64,000 nucleotides of DNA from JAJTGZ01 sp964403525 (GTDB lineage: Bacteria > Planctomycetota > Phycisphaerae > Phycisphaerales > UBA1924): assembly GCA_964403525.1 (NCBI GenBank), contig CAYOGE010000007.1:1-64000 (forward strand). The letters run 5' to 3'. The notes under the pieces are model-generated. The model saw only the letters and a program-made list of their open reading frames with translations, did no database searches and was not told where the DNA came from. Shown here one piece after another: positions 49,238-58,129 of this stretch (its first letter is position 1; each line of letters opens with the position of its first letter). The position numbers and the translations under genes are program-made.

Positions 49238-50050
49238 ATGACGACACTCAGCGGGCGGATCGCGGTGGTAACGGGGGCCTCGGCCGGCATCGGACTGGCG
49301 ATCGCGCAGGAACTCGCGTCGCAGGGGGCGAGCGTGGTGATCAACGCGCGCCGGGCGGAGGTGCTCAAGCACGTTGCCGACGAGATCAACCTGAGCGTCG
49401 GCGCCCCCGCCGACAAAGCGCGGTGCGTGCCGGTGGCGGGCGACTGCTCCGAGCAAGGGGTGATCGATCAGATGCTCAACACCGCCAGGCGGTCGTTCGG
49501 CGCGGAGGCCGACCTGGTGGTGGTCAACGCGGGCCGGGGGCTGAGCGGCTCGGTGCTGACGTCCGACACGACCCAGTGGGACGAGATGGTGCGCACGAAC
49601 ATCCTCGGCGCGGCGGCGCTGATGCGGTCGGCAGCGCGGCGGCTGACGTCCTTTGTTCCAGACGGGGAGACGGGCCAGTCCGGGGCGTGGCTCAAGCGGG
49701 CGGGGCGCGACCTGATCGTGATCGGCTCGGTGGTCGGGCGGAACGTGTCGCCCTACTCGTCGATGTACGGCGGCACGAAGTTCGCCGTGCACGGCATGGT
49801 TGAGGGTGTGCGGCGCGAGCTTGCCCCGAAGGGTGTGCGCGTGTCGCTGGTTGAGCCCGGGTTTGTGATCAGCGAGTTCCAGGGTGTCGCGGGGTACGAC
49901 CCGGCCTGGTTCAAGGGGGTGATGGAGAAGATCGGGCCCGCGCTGGACCCGGCCGACATCGCGCGGGCGATCGCCTTTGTCGCCTCGCAGCCGGCCCACG
50001 TGCACATCGCCGACATTCTGGTGCGCCCGACGCGGCAGGAGTATCCGTAG
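49238..50050 (+). CDS. SDR-family oxidoreductase
   Basis: Short-chain dehydrogenase/reductase of 270 residues with classical motifs: VVTGASAGIGLAIAQELA for NAD(P), VVNAGRG, the Ser in LIVIGSVVGRNVS, the catalytic Tyr and Lys in YSSMYGGTKFAVHGM and LVEPGFVISEF. Substrate not predictable from sequence. It is divergent from nfo with 67 bases between starts. A 32-bp dispersed repeat begins three bases after its stop. In contrast to the SDR at 26407 its catalytic Tyr is present. Confidence 0.9.
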   Translation: MTTLSGRIAVVTGASAGIGLAIAQELASQGASVVINARRAEVLKHVADEINLSVGAPADKARCVPVAGDCSEQGVIDQMLNTARRSFGAEADLVVVNAGRGLSGSVLTSDTTQWDEMVRTNILGAAALMRSAARRLTSFVPDGETGQSGAWLKRAGRDLIVIGSVVGRNVSPYSSMYGGTKFAVHGMVEGVRRELAPKGVRVSLVEPGFVISEFQGVAGYDPAWFKGVMEKIGPALDPADIARAIAFVASQPAHVHIADILVRPTRQEYP

Positions 50051-50052
50051 GG

Positions 50053-50084
50053 GTAGTCGCGAGTCGCTGGTCGCGAGTCGCGAG
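50053..50084 (+). repeat. 32-bp dispersed repeat just after the SDR stop
   Basis: GTAGTCGCGAGTCGCTGG followed by TCGCGAGTCGCGAG; the same 32-mer with one substitution lies at 735-766 on the minus strand. More TCGCGAG-like words follow up to about 50150. Confidence 0.6.
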
Positions 50085-50144
50085 TAACAAGTCAACCTCG
50101 CGGCCACCGACTGTCCGATCCGCGGATTCTTTGGCGACTCGCGG

Positions 50145-51164
50145 TTACTTCCTGTCGCGATACTGCTTGTGGCAGTCGGCGCACGAGGCGGCGACGGGGG
50201 CCCAGCGCGCCTCGAGTTGAGCCGCGCTGTCCTTGCGGACGAGCGCCTCTTCAAGCGCCGAAGCGCTCACAACCGCGCGGGCGAGTTGCCGCATGAACTC
50301 GTCGCCGTGCGACCTGGCGGCGGCGTCTTCGCTTGCGGTGCGGAAGTGGTCGGCCATGCGCCCTGCTTCTGCGGCGGGGACGAGGTCGGGCTGGTCGCTG
50401 GGGACTTTCCACGCGGCGCTGCGGATCTGGCCAAGGTGATCGAAGGCGGCGTCGACCTCAACCATCGCGGCGGTGAGCCCGGCCGGACGGCGGACAGGCG
50501 CGAACTCTCCCGGCGAGATCGGTGCGCGCAGGGCGGCCGGGTCCGCGGGTGTTGCTTCAGCGATGCTGGCGTAGAGGCCCGCGTAGGTCGGCGCGGTGCC
50601 GGCGAGCTTCATGAACGCGACGCCTTCGGCGGGCGTGAACCAGCCGAGCGCAACGGCCGCGCCCGCCGCCTGGGCGGGGCCGCGGTGCTTGCCGTGGTGG
50701 CAGTGGATGAAGACGCTCCCGGCGGCCATCGACGAACTGACAGCGCGGGCGACTTCGAGCTGTTCGTGGGGGCTCACCCGCGCGTAGGTGGTGGGGATGT
50801 GGATGTACGCCAGCCCGTGCCTGCGTGCGGCCTCGACATCCGGTGCCGAGCCGTCAACGCTGATGAGCGTCTTGATCCCAAGGGACGCCAGGAATGCGAA
50901 GTCGTCGTCATCTTCAGGGGCGCCGCCCGAGAGGAGCCCGGCGTCAGCGCCTTTGCCATCACCCGCGCGGGCCTTGAGCCAGTGGAGGTTGTGGGGGCCC
51001 AGCGCTGCATCCGCGGCTGCGGCGGTCGGGTTGTTCAGGTCGCACTGAGCGGTGGGGGCCGTTTGCGGCGATGTGGTGCGCATCGCCGGGATGCTCTCGC
51101 ACGCGCTGGCGCAGGAGAGAAGGGCGATCGCAAAGATGGGGCGGGCTCTCACACGCGCGTGCAT
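50145..51164 (-). CDS. Phosphatase-like domain fused to a cytochrome c'-like domain
   Basis: The product has 339 residues. It starts with a probable lipoprotein signal (IFAIALLSCASACESIP). The middle (about 55-215) is a dual-specificity-phosphatase-like domain: FAFLASLGIKTLISVDGSA, then the loop VFIHCHHGKHRGPAQAAG, matching HCX5R with Cys and Arg. The C-terminal part (about 225-339) is helical and ends CADCHKQYRDRK, a CXXCH haem-attachment site at the very end, as in cytochrome c'/c556. The two domains in one exported polypeptide is unusual. It is divergent from the cytochrome-PQQ dehydrogenase gene. Function could be redox-linked signalling. Confidence 0.8.
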   Translation of the reverse strand: MHARVRARPIFAIALLSCASACESIPAMRTTSPQTAPTAQCDLNNPTAAAADAALGPHNLHWLKARAGDGKGADAGLLSGGAPEDDDDFAFLASLGIKTLISVDGSAPDVEAARRHGLAYIHIPTTYARVSPHEQLEVARAVSSSMAAGSVFIHCHHGKHRGPAQAAGAAVALGWFTPAEGVAFMKLAGTAPTYAGLYASIAEATPADPAALRAPISPGEFAPVRRPAGLTAAMVEVDAAFDHLGQIRSAAWKVPSDQPDLVPAAEAGRMADHFRTASEDAAARSHGDEFMRQLARAVVSASALEEALVRKDSAAQLEARWAPVAASCADCHKQYRDRK

Positions 51165-51236
51165 GGCCGTGAGTATACGGATGAGCCTCACAAAGACCGC
51201 GGAGCGGTCAGCCGGCGGCGTTGGTAGACTGACGGC

Positions 51237-52760
51237 ATGAGCAAGCAGGTCATCGGTGCGTTGTGGCTGGCCGGGGCGGTGGGAGTGGGCGGGATCGGGG
51301 GCATCGCGTCGCCCGCGATGGCGCAGCAGAGAGGCTCAAGCAGCGCAACGGCGATGTGGGAAGCCTCGTGCCTCTCCTGCCACGGCGCAAGCGGAGAGGG
51401 CAAGGGGACGCTCGCCAAGTCGCTGCTTGTTGATGAGAAGATGGAGCAGACGCTCGACCGTCCGTTCTTTGAGACGCTCCAGGCCGCAAAGGGGCCGCAC
51501 GCGGTCGCCGCGGGGATGAGCGACCAGGAGCGCTGGGCGCTGATCGTGCACCTGCGCGAGATGCAGAGCAAGGATTGGCGCAAGCGCGTGGGTGACCCCA
51601 AGGCGGACAAAGCAGGCGTCTACACCTCCCAGCACGCCCGCTTCAAGGTTGAGCCGTTCATCGCCAGCGGGCTGCAGACGCCGTGGTCGATCGAGTGGTT
51701 GCCGGCCAAGGATGGGGAACCGCAGCGCGCGCTCGTGACAGAGAAAGATGGCAAGCTCAAGGTGTACGACGACGGCCGCTTCACCGGCGAGGTGGGCGAA
51801 CTGCCCAGGCTTGTCTCGCGTGGACAGGGTGGGCTGATGGATGTCGCCGCGCACCCCGACTATTCGAAGAACGGGTGGATTTACCTCTCCTTCGCCGAGC
51901 CGAGCGAGGATGGCAAGCGCGAGATGACCAAGATCGTGCGCGGCAAGCTCACCGCCGCCGCGGGCGGCGGCCTGTCGTTCACCGACCAGCAGGTGATCTT
52001 CGCGGCGCGGCCTGAGCACTACGTCGGCCCGGGCGTTCACTACGGCAGCCGCATCGTCTTCCAGAGGCCCGCGCCCGGCACCGCCGACGCTGACGGCCGC
52101 TGGTACGTTCACTTCTCGATCGGCGAGCGCGGCGGCAACGAGCAGGCGCAGCAGCTCGACCGGCCCAACGGCAAGATGCACCGGCTGTGGGACGACGGCG
52201 CGGTGCCGACCGACAACCCGTACGCGCAGGGCCCGGCCAAGGCCTATCCGTCGATCTGGTCCAAGGGGCACCGCAACCAGCAGGGCGTCTGCATCGATGA
52301 CAGCGGCAACCTCTGGGACACCGAGCACGGCCCGCGCGGGGGCGATGAACTGAACCTGATCGTCCGCGGCGGCAACTACGGCTGGCCGCAGGCGTGCTTT
52401 GGCATCAACTATTCAGACCAGCCGTTCGTGACGCCGTGGAAGGAGAAGGCCGCCGACGGCACGCCGATCACGATGCCCATCTACCGCTGGCTGCCGTCGA
52501 TCGCCGCGTGCGGGCTCGACAGCGCCCGCAGCGCCAACGTCAAGCCGACCTTTCCGCAGTGGTCGGGCGACCTCTTCGCCGGCGGGTTGGCCGGGCAGAC
52601 GGTCGAACGGCTGCGGGTCGTGGACGGGAAACTCACCGAGCGTGAAGAACTCATCCACGGCATGGGACGTGTGCGTGATGTTGCTTTTGGGCCAGACGGC
52701 TGCCTCTACCTCGTGCTCAACGGGCCGGACAAAGTGGTCCGGCTGGTGCCGGCGAAGTAG
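51237..52760 (+). CDS. Cytochrome c-PQQ-dependent sugar dehydrogenase fusion
   Basis: Exported dehydrogenase of 507 residues. After a signal peptide (GALWLAGAVGVGGIGGIASPAMA) comes a class I cytochrome c domain with CLSCHGASGEGKG (CXXCH) and the methionine-containing AAGMSDQERWALIVHL. Then comes a six-bladed propeller of the soluble glucose/sorbosone dehydrogenase type: TPWSIEWLPAKDGEPQRALV, GGLMDVAAHPDYSKNGWIYLS, GSRIVFQ, RNQQGVCIDDSGNLWDTEHGP and DELNLIVRGGNYGWPQ. Electrons from sugar oxidation could pass through PQQ to its own haem. Divergent from the phosphatase-cytochrome gene. Confidence 0.88.
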   Translation: MSKQVIGALWLAGAVGVGGIGGIASPAMAQQRGSSSATAMWEASCLSCHGASGEGKGTLAKSLLVDEKMEQTLDRPFFETLQAAKGPHAVAAGMSDQERWALIVHLREMQSKDWRKRVGDPKADKAGVYTSQHARFKVEPFIASGLQTPWSIEWLPAKDGEPQRALVTEKDGKLKVYDDGRFTGEVGELPRLVSRGQGGLMDVAAHPDYSKNGWIYLSFAEPSEDGKREMTKIVRGKLTAAAGGGLSFTDQQVIFAARPEHYVGPGVHYGSRIVFQRPAPGTADADGRWYVHFSIGERGGNEQAQQLDRPNGKMHRLWDDGAVPTDNPYAQGPAKAYPSIWSKGHRNQQGVCIDDSGNLWDTEHGPRGGDELNLIVRGGNYGWPQACFGINYSDQPFVTPWKEKAADGTPITMPIYRWLPSIAACGLDSARSANVKPTFPQWSGDLFAGGLAGQTVERLRVVDGKLTEREELIHGMGRVRDVAFGPDGCLYLVLNGPDKVVRLVPAK

Positions 52761-52851
52761 GAAATAGGCCCTACGGGTCTTATGGGGCGTACGTGACCTC
52801 GCGCGGTGCGCGCTAACATCCGCCCCGGTTTTCCGGGATGGAGGTTCTCGC

Positions 52852-54057
52852 ATGACGAAGGTACTCGTTCTCGGCGCGGGCAAGGTCGGCAAGTCGGTCG
52901 CGGAGCTGCTGCTCGCCTGCGGCAAGGGCGCGTACAGCGTGACCCTGGCCGACCGTGACGCGGGCATGCTGGCGATCGCGAAGGAGAACATCTCCCGGCT
53001 CGCTTCGCTGGTGAAGCACCCCGTTCCGTGCGAGTACAAGACCGTTGACGTGAGCGACCCGAGCGCGGTCAAGGCCCTGCTGAAGGGGCACGACTCGGTG
53101 ATCTGCATGCTGCCGTTCAACTTCGTCATGGGCATCGCCGAGGCGGCCAACGAGCTGGGCGTCAACTACTTCGACGTGACCGAGGATGTCGAGACGACCG
53201 ACAAGGTCAAGTCGATCGCCGACGGCGGGCGTGCAAAGGTGGCGCTGGTGCCGCAGTGCGGGCTGGCGCCGGGGTACATCGCCATCGCCGCCCACGAGGT
53301 GGCCCGCAACTTCAAGTCGATCGACACGCTCATCCTGCGCGTGGGCGCGCTCCCGCAGTACCCCACCAACCGGCTCAAGTACAACGTCACCTGGTCCGCC
53401 GCGGGCGTGATCAACGAGTACTGCGAGCCGTGCAACGTCATGCTCGGGGGCAAGAGCGTGAAGGTGCCGGCGCTGGGGGGCGTTGAGAACTTCACGCTCA
53501 ACGGGTGCGAGTTTGAGGCCTTCTTCACCTCCGGCGGCATCGGCAGCCTCGTCGAGACGCTCGTCGCCGCCGGCAAGACCGGCGCTGAGACCACGCTGGC
53601 GTACAAGTCGATCCGCTACCCCGGGCACGCCGAGCTGATGAAGTTCCTGCTGGGCGACCTGCGCCTTGGCCAGGAGCACGCCGAGCCGACCAGGGCCGGG
53701 CGCATCTTCGACCGCGCCCTGGCGGTCGACCTGCTCGAGCACGGCTGCCCGCGCACGACGCAGGACATGGTCGTCGTCTTCATCACCGGCATCGGCATCG
53801 GGCACGACGGCATCCGCCGCCAGATCAACTTCGGCCGCAACATCCCCGCGACGGAGATGTTCGGGCGTCTGTGGCCGGCGATCGAGCTCACCACGGCGGC
53901 GGGCGTCTGCGCGATGGTCGACCTGCACCGCCAGGGGAAGACCGCCAGGTCCGGCTTCATCAAGCAGGAGGATGTCTCGCTGGGGACGTTCAACCAGACG
54001 GTTTTCGGGCTGGGATACGAAGGGCCGCACATGATCGAAGCGGCGGTCGCCCGGTAA
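52852..54057 (+). CDS. Saccharopine dehydrogenase family protein (first copy)
   Basis: The product has 401 residues. It starts TKVLVLGAGKVGKSVAELLL, an NAD(P)-binding Rossmann motif, followed by SVICMLPFNFVMGIAEAANE and the C-terminal domain typical of LYS9-like saccharopine reductases (NRLKYNVTWSAAGVINEYCEP, IRYPGHAELMKFLL). It resembles the gene at 58130-59317 in layout. ATG 52852 has GGAGG seven bases upstream. Lysine catabolism or a polyamine-related reaction is possible, but the substrate is not determined. A 21-bp repeat array follows its stop. Confidence 0.88.
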   Translation: MTKVLVLGAGKVGKSVAELLLACGKGAYSVTLADRDAGMLAIAKENISRLASLVKHPVPCEYKTVDVSDPSAVKALLKGHDSVICMLPFNFVMGIAEAANELGVNYFDVTEDVETTDKVKSIADGGRAKVALVPQCGLAPGYIAIAAHEVARNFKSIDTLILRVGALPQYPTNRLKYNVTWSAAGVINEYCEPCNVMLGGKSVKVPALGGVENFTLNGCEFEAFFTSGGIGSLVETLVAAGKTGAETTLAYKSIRYPGHAELMKFLLGDLRLGQEHAEPTRAGRIFDRALAVDLLEHGCPRTTQDMVVVFITGIGIGHDGIRRQINFGRNIPATEMFGRLWPAIELTTAAGVCAMVDLHRQGKTARSGFIKQEDVSLGTFNQTVFGLGYEGPHMIEAAVAR

Positions 54058-54176
54058 CGCGGCGGCGCGGGACCAATAAAACCGTCGTTTCCGGCGTGCG
54101 GCGCGGGCTGGCCTTGATTCTGTCGTGTTACACGGGTCCGCGGCGCGCTCCCGCGGGCCGCGGCGCGGTTCTTCGT

Positions 54177-54334
54177 CCATGGAAAGGCGCGCCACATCCA
54201 TGGAGAAGCCTGCCACATCCATGGAGAATCGCGCCACATCCATGGAGAATCGCGCCACATCCATGGAAGACCGCGCCGCATCCATGGAGAATCGCGCCAC
54301 ATCCATGGAAAACCGCGCCGCATCCATGGAGCAG
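54177..54334. repeat. 21-bp tandem repeat array (eight CCATGG units)
   Basis: CCATGG recurs at 54177, 54198, 54219, 54240, 54261, 54282, 54303 and 54324, always 21 bases apart. The typical unit is CCATGGAGAATCGCGCCACA plus T. Differences between units are few, mostly in GAAT, GAAG or GACC. It lies between convergent 3' ends (54057 and 54355) and leaves open frames on both strands, probably as a by-product of a 21-base period. Confidence 0.9.
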
Positions 54335-54354
54335 GACGCTGCAGGTGAGGAGGG

Positions 54355-55092
54355 TCACGCAGGCGCTGCGAACCGAACACCTTCCGTCTCGAGCCCGGCC
54401 CGGACGGCCGCGGCGATCATGACCGCGTGGGGTGTGTCGCTGTGGATGCAGAGGGTGAAAGGGCCGTCGGCGGCCGGAAGGTTGCTAACCAGCCTGACGG
54501 CCTGCGCCGCGGCGGCGGCGGGGTCGGTGATGAGCGCTCCCGGCTCGGTGCGTGGGCGGAGGGCGCCGCTCGGCTCGTAGGCGCGGTCGGCGAAGAACTC
54601 GGTGGCGACGGTGAAGCCCGCGGCACGCCACAGGCGCAGGGCGGTTGTGCCGGGCATGGCGACCATGACCAGCGAGGGACCTGCGCGTTGCACGGCTTCG
54701 GCGATGGCGCGGGCGGTGGGCTCATCGCGCATCGCCTTGTGATAGAGTGCGCCGTGGGTCTTCATGTGCGCGAGCCGCGTGCCGAGGGTGCGGGCGGTGC
54801 GGTCCAGCGCGGCGACCTGATCGAACACAGAGCGCTCAACCTCACCGGGCGTCAGGCTGAGGGCGTTGCGCCCGAAGTTGGCGCGGTCGGGGTAGCCGGG
54901 GTGGGCGCCGACGGCCACGCCGCGCGCGAGCGCCGCCTCGACCGTTGCCGCCATCGACGCGTCGTCTCCGGCGTGCCCCCCGCAGGCGACGCTTGCGGAG
55001 GTGACGATCTCAAGCAGCGCAAGATCGGTGGCGACCTGCGCCGGGTCGGCCGACTCGCCCAGGTCGCAGTTGAGGTCGATCGTGCGGGTCAC
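54355..55092 (-). CDS. pxpA: 5-oxoprolinase subunit A (LamB/YcsF family)
   Basis: Subunit of the ATP-dependent prokaryotic 5-oxoprolinase, which opens pyroglutamate to glutamate. The 245 residues carry IDLNCDLGES, IVTSASVACGGHAGDD, GVAVGAHPGYPDRANFGR, HMKTHGALYHKAM and FADRAYEPSGALRPR. GTG 55092 overlaps the MFS stop by four bases. It is the last gene of pxpB-pxpC-MFS-pxpA, so all subunits and a transporter are present together. Confidence 0.95.
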   Translation of the reverse strand: MTRTIDLNCDLGESADPAQVATDLALLEIVTSASVACGGHAGDDASMAATVEAALARGVAVGAHPGYPDRANFGRNALSLTPGEVERSVFDQVAALDRTARTLGTRLAHMKTHGALYHKAMRDEPTARAIAEAVQRAGPSLVMVAMPGTTALRLWRAAGFTVATEFFADRAYEPSGALRPRTEPGALITDPAAAAAQAVRLVSNLPAADGPFTLCIHSDTPHAVMIAAAVRAGLETEGVRFAAPA

Positions 55093-56363
55093 TCGATCTC
55101 CTTCCCTTTCGTCTCCGGCAGCATGAGCATGAGGGCTGCTCCGGCGATGTAGAGCAGGCTGGTGAGCCCGAGCGTCGGTCCCAGCCCGAGCCGGGCGGAG
55201 AGCGCGCCGACGGTCACCGGGGCGAGCGCGCTGGCGGCGCGCCCCGCGTTGTAGCAGATGCCCTGCGCGGTGGCGCGGATCGTGGTGGGGAAGAGCTCGG
55301 CGAGCATCGAGCCGAAGACGCTGAAGAACCCGTGACCGAAGAACCCCATGAACGGGCCGGCGATCATCAGCGTCGTGGCGCTGCGGGCGCTCCAGCCGTA
55401 GATCGGCACAACCACCGCCGCGCCGAGCACGAAGGCGATGAACGTCGGCTTGCGGCCGAGGCGGTCGGCGATGAACCCAAAGAGCGCGTACCCGAAGAAC
55501 GCGCCCAGCTGCGTGGTGACGATGAACGAGGTCGACTTCACCACGCTCAGCCCCGCGCCCCCCTGCTCCACAGGGCGCGCCAGGTACGAGGGCATCCAGG
55601 TGAAGAGCCCCCAGTAGGCGCACAGCAGCACGGTGCAGCAGGCGGTGGCGATCACCGCGCGGCGGCGGTAGGGCGGGCGCAGCATCACCGGCAGCACGTC
55701 GGTCAGGCCGAGCGAGGAGACACGCCCGCCCGCTGTGCCCGCCGCGCCCGACCAGACCGTCGGCTCAGGGATCGCCTTGCGGATCCAGAGCGTCAAGAAC
55801 GCGGGCGCGAGCCCGACAAGGAACAGCGGCCTCCAGCCCCACTGCGGGATGATCCACGCCGCCAGCAGCGCGGCGACGATGTAGCCGATCGCGAAGCCCG
55901 ACTGCATGAGCCCGATCGCCTTGCCCCGGTGCTTCGCCGGCCAGGTCTCGGCCACCAGCACCGCGCCGGCGGACCACTCGCCCCCCATGCCAAACCCCAC
56001 CAGCGCCCTCCAGAGCACAAGCTGCCAGAAGGCCGTTGAGGTGGCCGTCAACGCCGTAAACACCGAGTAGATAAGGATGGAAACCATCAGCATCCGCACC
56101 CGCCCGTAGCGGTCGGCGAGCATGCCGCAGAACCCTCCGCCGACGGCCGCGCTGAGCAGCGTGATGCCGATGGCGATGCCCGACTGCGTGTCGGTGAGGT
56201 TGAACTCTTCCTTGATCTTTCCGAGCGCGAGGGCGTAGAGCATGACGTCCATGCCGTCGAGCATCCAGCCGGCGCCGGAGGCAAAGAGCGCACGCCAGGC
56301 GTGCGGCTCGACGCCAGAGCCTCGGGGCCCGGGGCCAGCGCTTTGCGGAGTGGGTGGCGTCAT
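55089..56363 (-). CDS. Major facilitator superfamily transporter
   Basis: The product has 424 residues with about twelve membrane segments. The loop-2/3 motif GGGFCGMLADRYGRVRML (conserved GxLaDrxGRr) and the central pattern GFIADRLGRKP are typical of sugar/carboxylate MFS proteins. It also has the GGEWSAGAVLVAE stretch found in aromatic acid/sialate porters. Between pxpC and pxpA, with four-base overlaps on both sides, it may import 5-oxoproline or a related carboxylate (inference). Confidence 0.9.
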   Translation of the reverse strand: MTPPTPQSAGPGPRGSGVEPHAWRALFASGAGWMLDGMDVMLYALALGKIKEEFNLTDTQSGIAIGITLLSAAVGGGFCGMLADRYGRVRMLMVSILIYSVFTALTATSTAFWQLVLWRALVGFGMGGEWSAGAVLVAETWPAKHRGKAIGLMQSGFAIGYIVAALLAAWIIPQWGWRPLFLVGLAPAFLTLWIRKAIPEPTVWSGAAGTAGGRVSSLGLTDVLPVMLRPPYRRRAVIATACCTVLLCAYWGLFTWMPSYLARPVEQGGAGLSVVKSTSFIVTTQLGAFFGYALFGFIADRLGRKPTFIAFVLGAAVVVPIYGWSARSATTLMIAGPFMGFFGHGFFSVFGSMLAELFPTTIRATAQGICYNAGRAASALAPVTVGALSARLGLGPTLGLTSLLYIAGAALMLMLPETKGKEIE

Positions 56364-57322
56364 GGTGGGGTGCCCTCGTCCCAGTCACAGGCACGGTCGA
56401 TCAGCGCGCGCTGTGCCTCCTGGCGGGTGATGCGGTCGAAGCGGACCTTCTCGCCGGGGCGCGCCTGAGCGAGCAGGTGAAGGTCAACGGTCGCGATGGT
56501 CGCGATGATCGGGTATCCGCCGGTGGTCGGCCCGTCGACACCGAGGGCGATCGGCTGCCCGCTTCCGGGGCCGTCGCCGGTGGTGATCTGGATGCCGCCG
56601 ACTGGCACCCCCTCGCTCACCATGTCCCCCTTGATCATCGTCGAGAACGTCGGCCCTTCCAGGCGCAGGCCGGTGCGGTCGGACCGGTTGCCGACGCGGA
56701 AGGTGGCCGCCCAGAACGCGGCGGTGGCGGCGGCGTTGAAGGCGTGCGGGTGGGGGCCATCTACCGCCCGCAGCGTGCGGATGCCACCCTGCGCCGCCTG
56801 GGCGTGCGCCCGCTTGAGGTCGGTGACGATCCGCTGTGCCGGATGCGCAGCGGAGTGCGGACCGGCCGGGCCGAACTCGAGCCGGTCGCCGGCCTTCAGG
56901 GCGCGCCCCATGTGCCCGCCGATGCCGGCGCTCAGCAGCGTTGAAGCGCTCCCCATCACCAGCGGCACGCGCAGGCCGCCGCCGATGCAGACGGTGAGAC
57001 GCGCCCCCCCCGCGATGGTGCCGATGCGGAGCCGGTCCCCCGCGCGGACGGTCAGGCGTGTCCACGACATCGGTTCGCGGGTTGGGTTTTCCGCGCCGGT
57101 CAGTGCGACGGTGGCGTCGTGCTCAAAGCGCAGGGTCGGCCCGATCAGCGTGCACTCGAGCGCGGCGGCGTTGTCGTCGTTGCCCACCAGTCGGTTGCCC
57201 GCCCGCAGCGCCGGCGCATCGAACGCGCCGCCGGCCGGGACGCCCAGCGCAGCGTGCCCTGGGCGCCCCAGGTCCTGCACCGTGGTGAGCATGCCGGGCT
57301 CGATGACGACGATCGATCCCAC
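56360..57322 (-). CDS. pxpC: 5-oxoprolinase subunit C (KipA, biotin-dependent carboxylase-like)
   Basis: The 320 residues include VIEPGMLTTVQDLGRPGHAALGVPAGGAFD at the N-terminus (in two parts), VALTGAE, TVCIGGGLRVPLVMGSASTL and GVDGPTTGGYPIIATI. This is the PxpC/KipA family. It works with PxpB in ATP-dependent 5-oxoproline activation. GTG 57322 has AAGGAGGG upstream, inside the end of pxpB. The stop overlaps the MFS start by four bases. Confidence 0.95.
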   Translation of the reverse strand: MGSIVVIEPGMLTTVQDLGRPGHAALGVPAGGAFDAPALRAGNRLVGNDDNAAALECTLIGPTLRFEHDATVALTGAENPTREPMSWTRLTVRAGDRLRIGTIAGGARLTVCIGGGLRVPLVMGSASTLLSAGIGGHMGRALKAGDRLEFGPAGPHSAAHPAQRIVTDLKRAHAQAAQGGIRTLRAVDGPHPHAFNAAATAAFWAATFRVGNRSDRTGLRLEGPTFSTMIKGDMVSEGVPVGGIQITTGDGPGSGQPIALGVDGPTTGGYPIIATIATVDLHLLAQARPGEKVRFDRITRQEAQRALIDRACDWDEGTPP

Positions 57323-57323
57323 G

Positions 57324-58049
57324 TCAGCGTCCCTCCTTGCTCTGGGCAGCGGCGATCGACTCGAACTCCGCGGCGGAGATTGGCAGGAAACGCACGCGGT
57401 CGCCGTGTGTCAGCAGCGCCGGGCGCTCGCGACCTGGGTCAAAGATGCGAAGCGGCGTGCGCCCGATGAGCCGCCAGCCGCCCGGCGTGCCGCCCGGATA
57501 AACCCCCGTCTGCTTCCCCGCGATCCCGACGCTCCCCGCTTCGATGCGCGCCCGCGGCGAAGGGAGGCGCGGTGTGGCGAGTTGATCGGGGAGGCCGCTC
57601 AGGTAGGGAAAGCCGGGCGTGAAGCCGATGAACGCGACGCGGTATTCGGCGGATGAGTGAAGGGCTACGACCTCTGCCGGCGTGAGGTTGTGAGAGGCGG
57701 CGAGTTCCGGCAGGTCCGGGCTGTGCGGGGCGTCGTAGCAGACCGGAACCTCGACCACAACGGACTCCGGGCACGCCGGGGTGCTGTCGGCACGGCTCAG
57801 GGCCGTCCGCACAGCGTGCTCGGCGGCGTCGGGCACGAGGGCGAGGGGGTCGAACGACAGCAGCAGCGTGGTGTACGCGGGGGTGACATCCAGCAGCGCG
57901 GGGATGCCCGCCCCGGTGAGTGCACGCAGGGCGAGCCTTACGCGCTGGCCGGTCGCATCGCACGGCGCACCGTCGAAGGCGATGCGCATGAATCGGTCTC
58001 CCGCCCACGAGAGGGTTGCACCGCCGGTGGCTGTGTCGCTGCTTGGCAC
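57324..58049 (-). CDS. pxpB: 5-oxoprolinase subunit B (KipI family)
   Basis: The 241 residues from GTG 58049 show the KipI layout: GGATLSWAGDRFMRIAFDGAP, LDVTPAYTTLLLSFDPL, VEVPVCYDAPHSPDLPELA, HSSAEYRVAFIGFTPGFPYLSGLP, RARIEAGSVGIAGKQTGVYPGGTPGGW and GRTPLRIF. GGAG lies seven bases before the GTG. Longer in-frame starts (58121) are less likely. First gene of the operon, with one base between its stop and pxpC. Confidence 0.95.
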   Translation of the reverse strand: MPSSDTATGGATLSWAGDRFMRIAFDGAPCDATGQRVRLALRALTGAGIPALLDVTPAYTTLLLSFDPLALVPDAAEHAVRTALSRADSTPACPESVVVEVPVCYDAPHSPDLPELAASHNLTPAEVVALHSSAEYRVAFIGFTPGFPYLSGLPDQLATPRLPSPRARIEAGSVGIAGKQTGVYPGGTPGGWRLIGRTPLRIFDPGRERPALLTHGDRVRFLPISAAEFESIAAAQSKEGR

Positions 58050-58129
58050 GCTGAAGCTCCGTTGCGCCGGTGAGTCTAATGGATGGCGCGGCGGAGTGCC
58101 AGCGGTGTGCCGCCCGTACACTCGGCCCT

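Noticed and set aside
54125..54580. Plus-strand frame translating the 21-bp array as heptads (SMENRAT)
   Set aside because: Its second half is antisense to pxpA and no ribosome binding site or homology is seen; open frames on both strands follow from the 21-base period.
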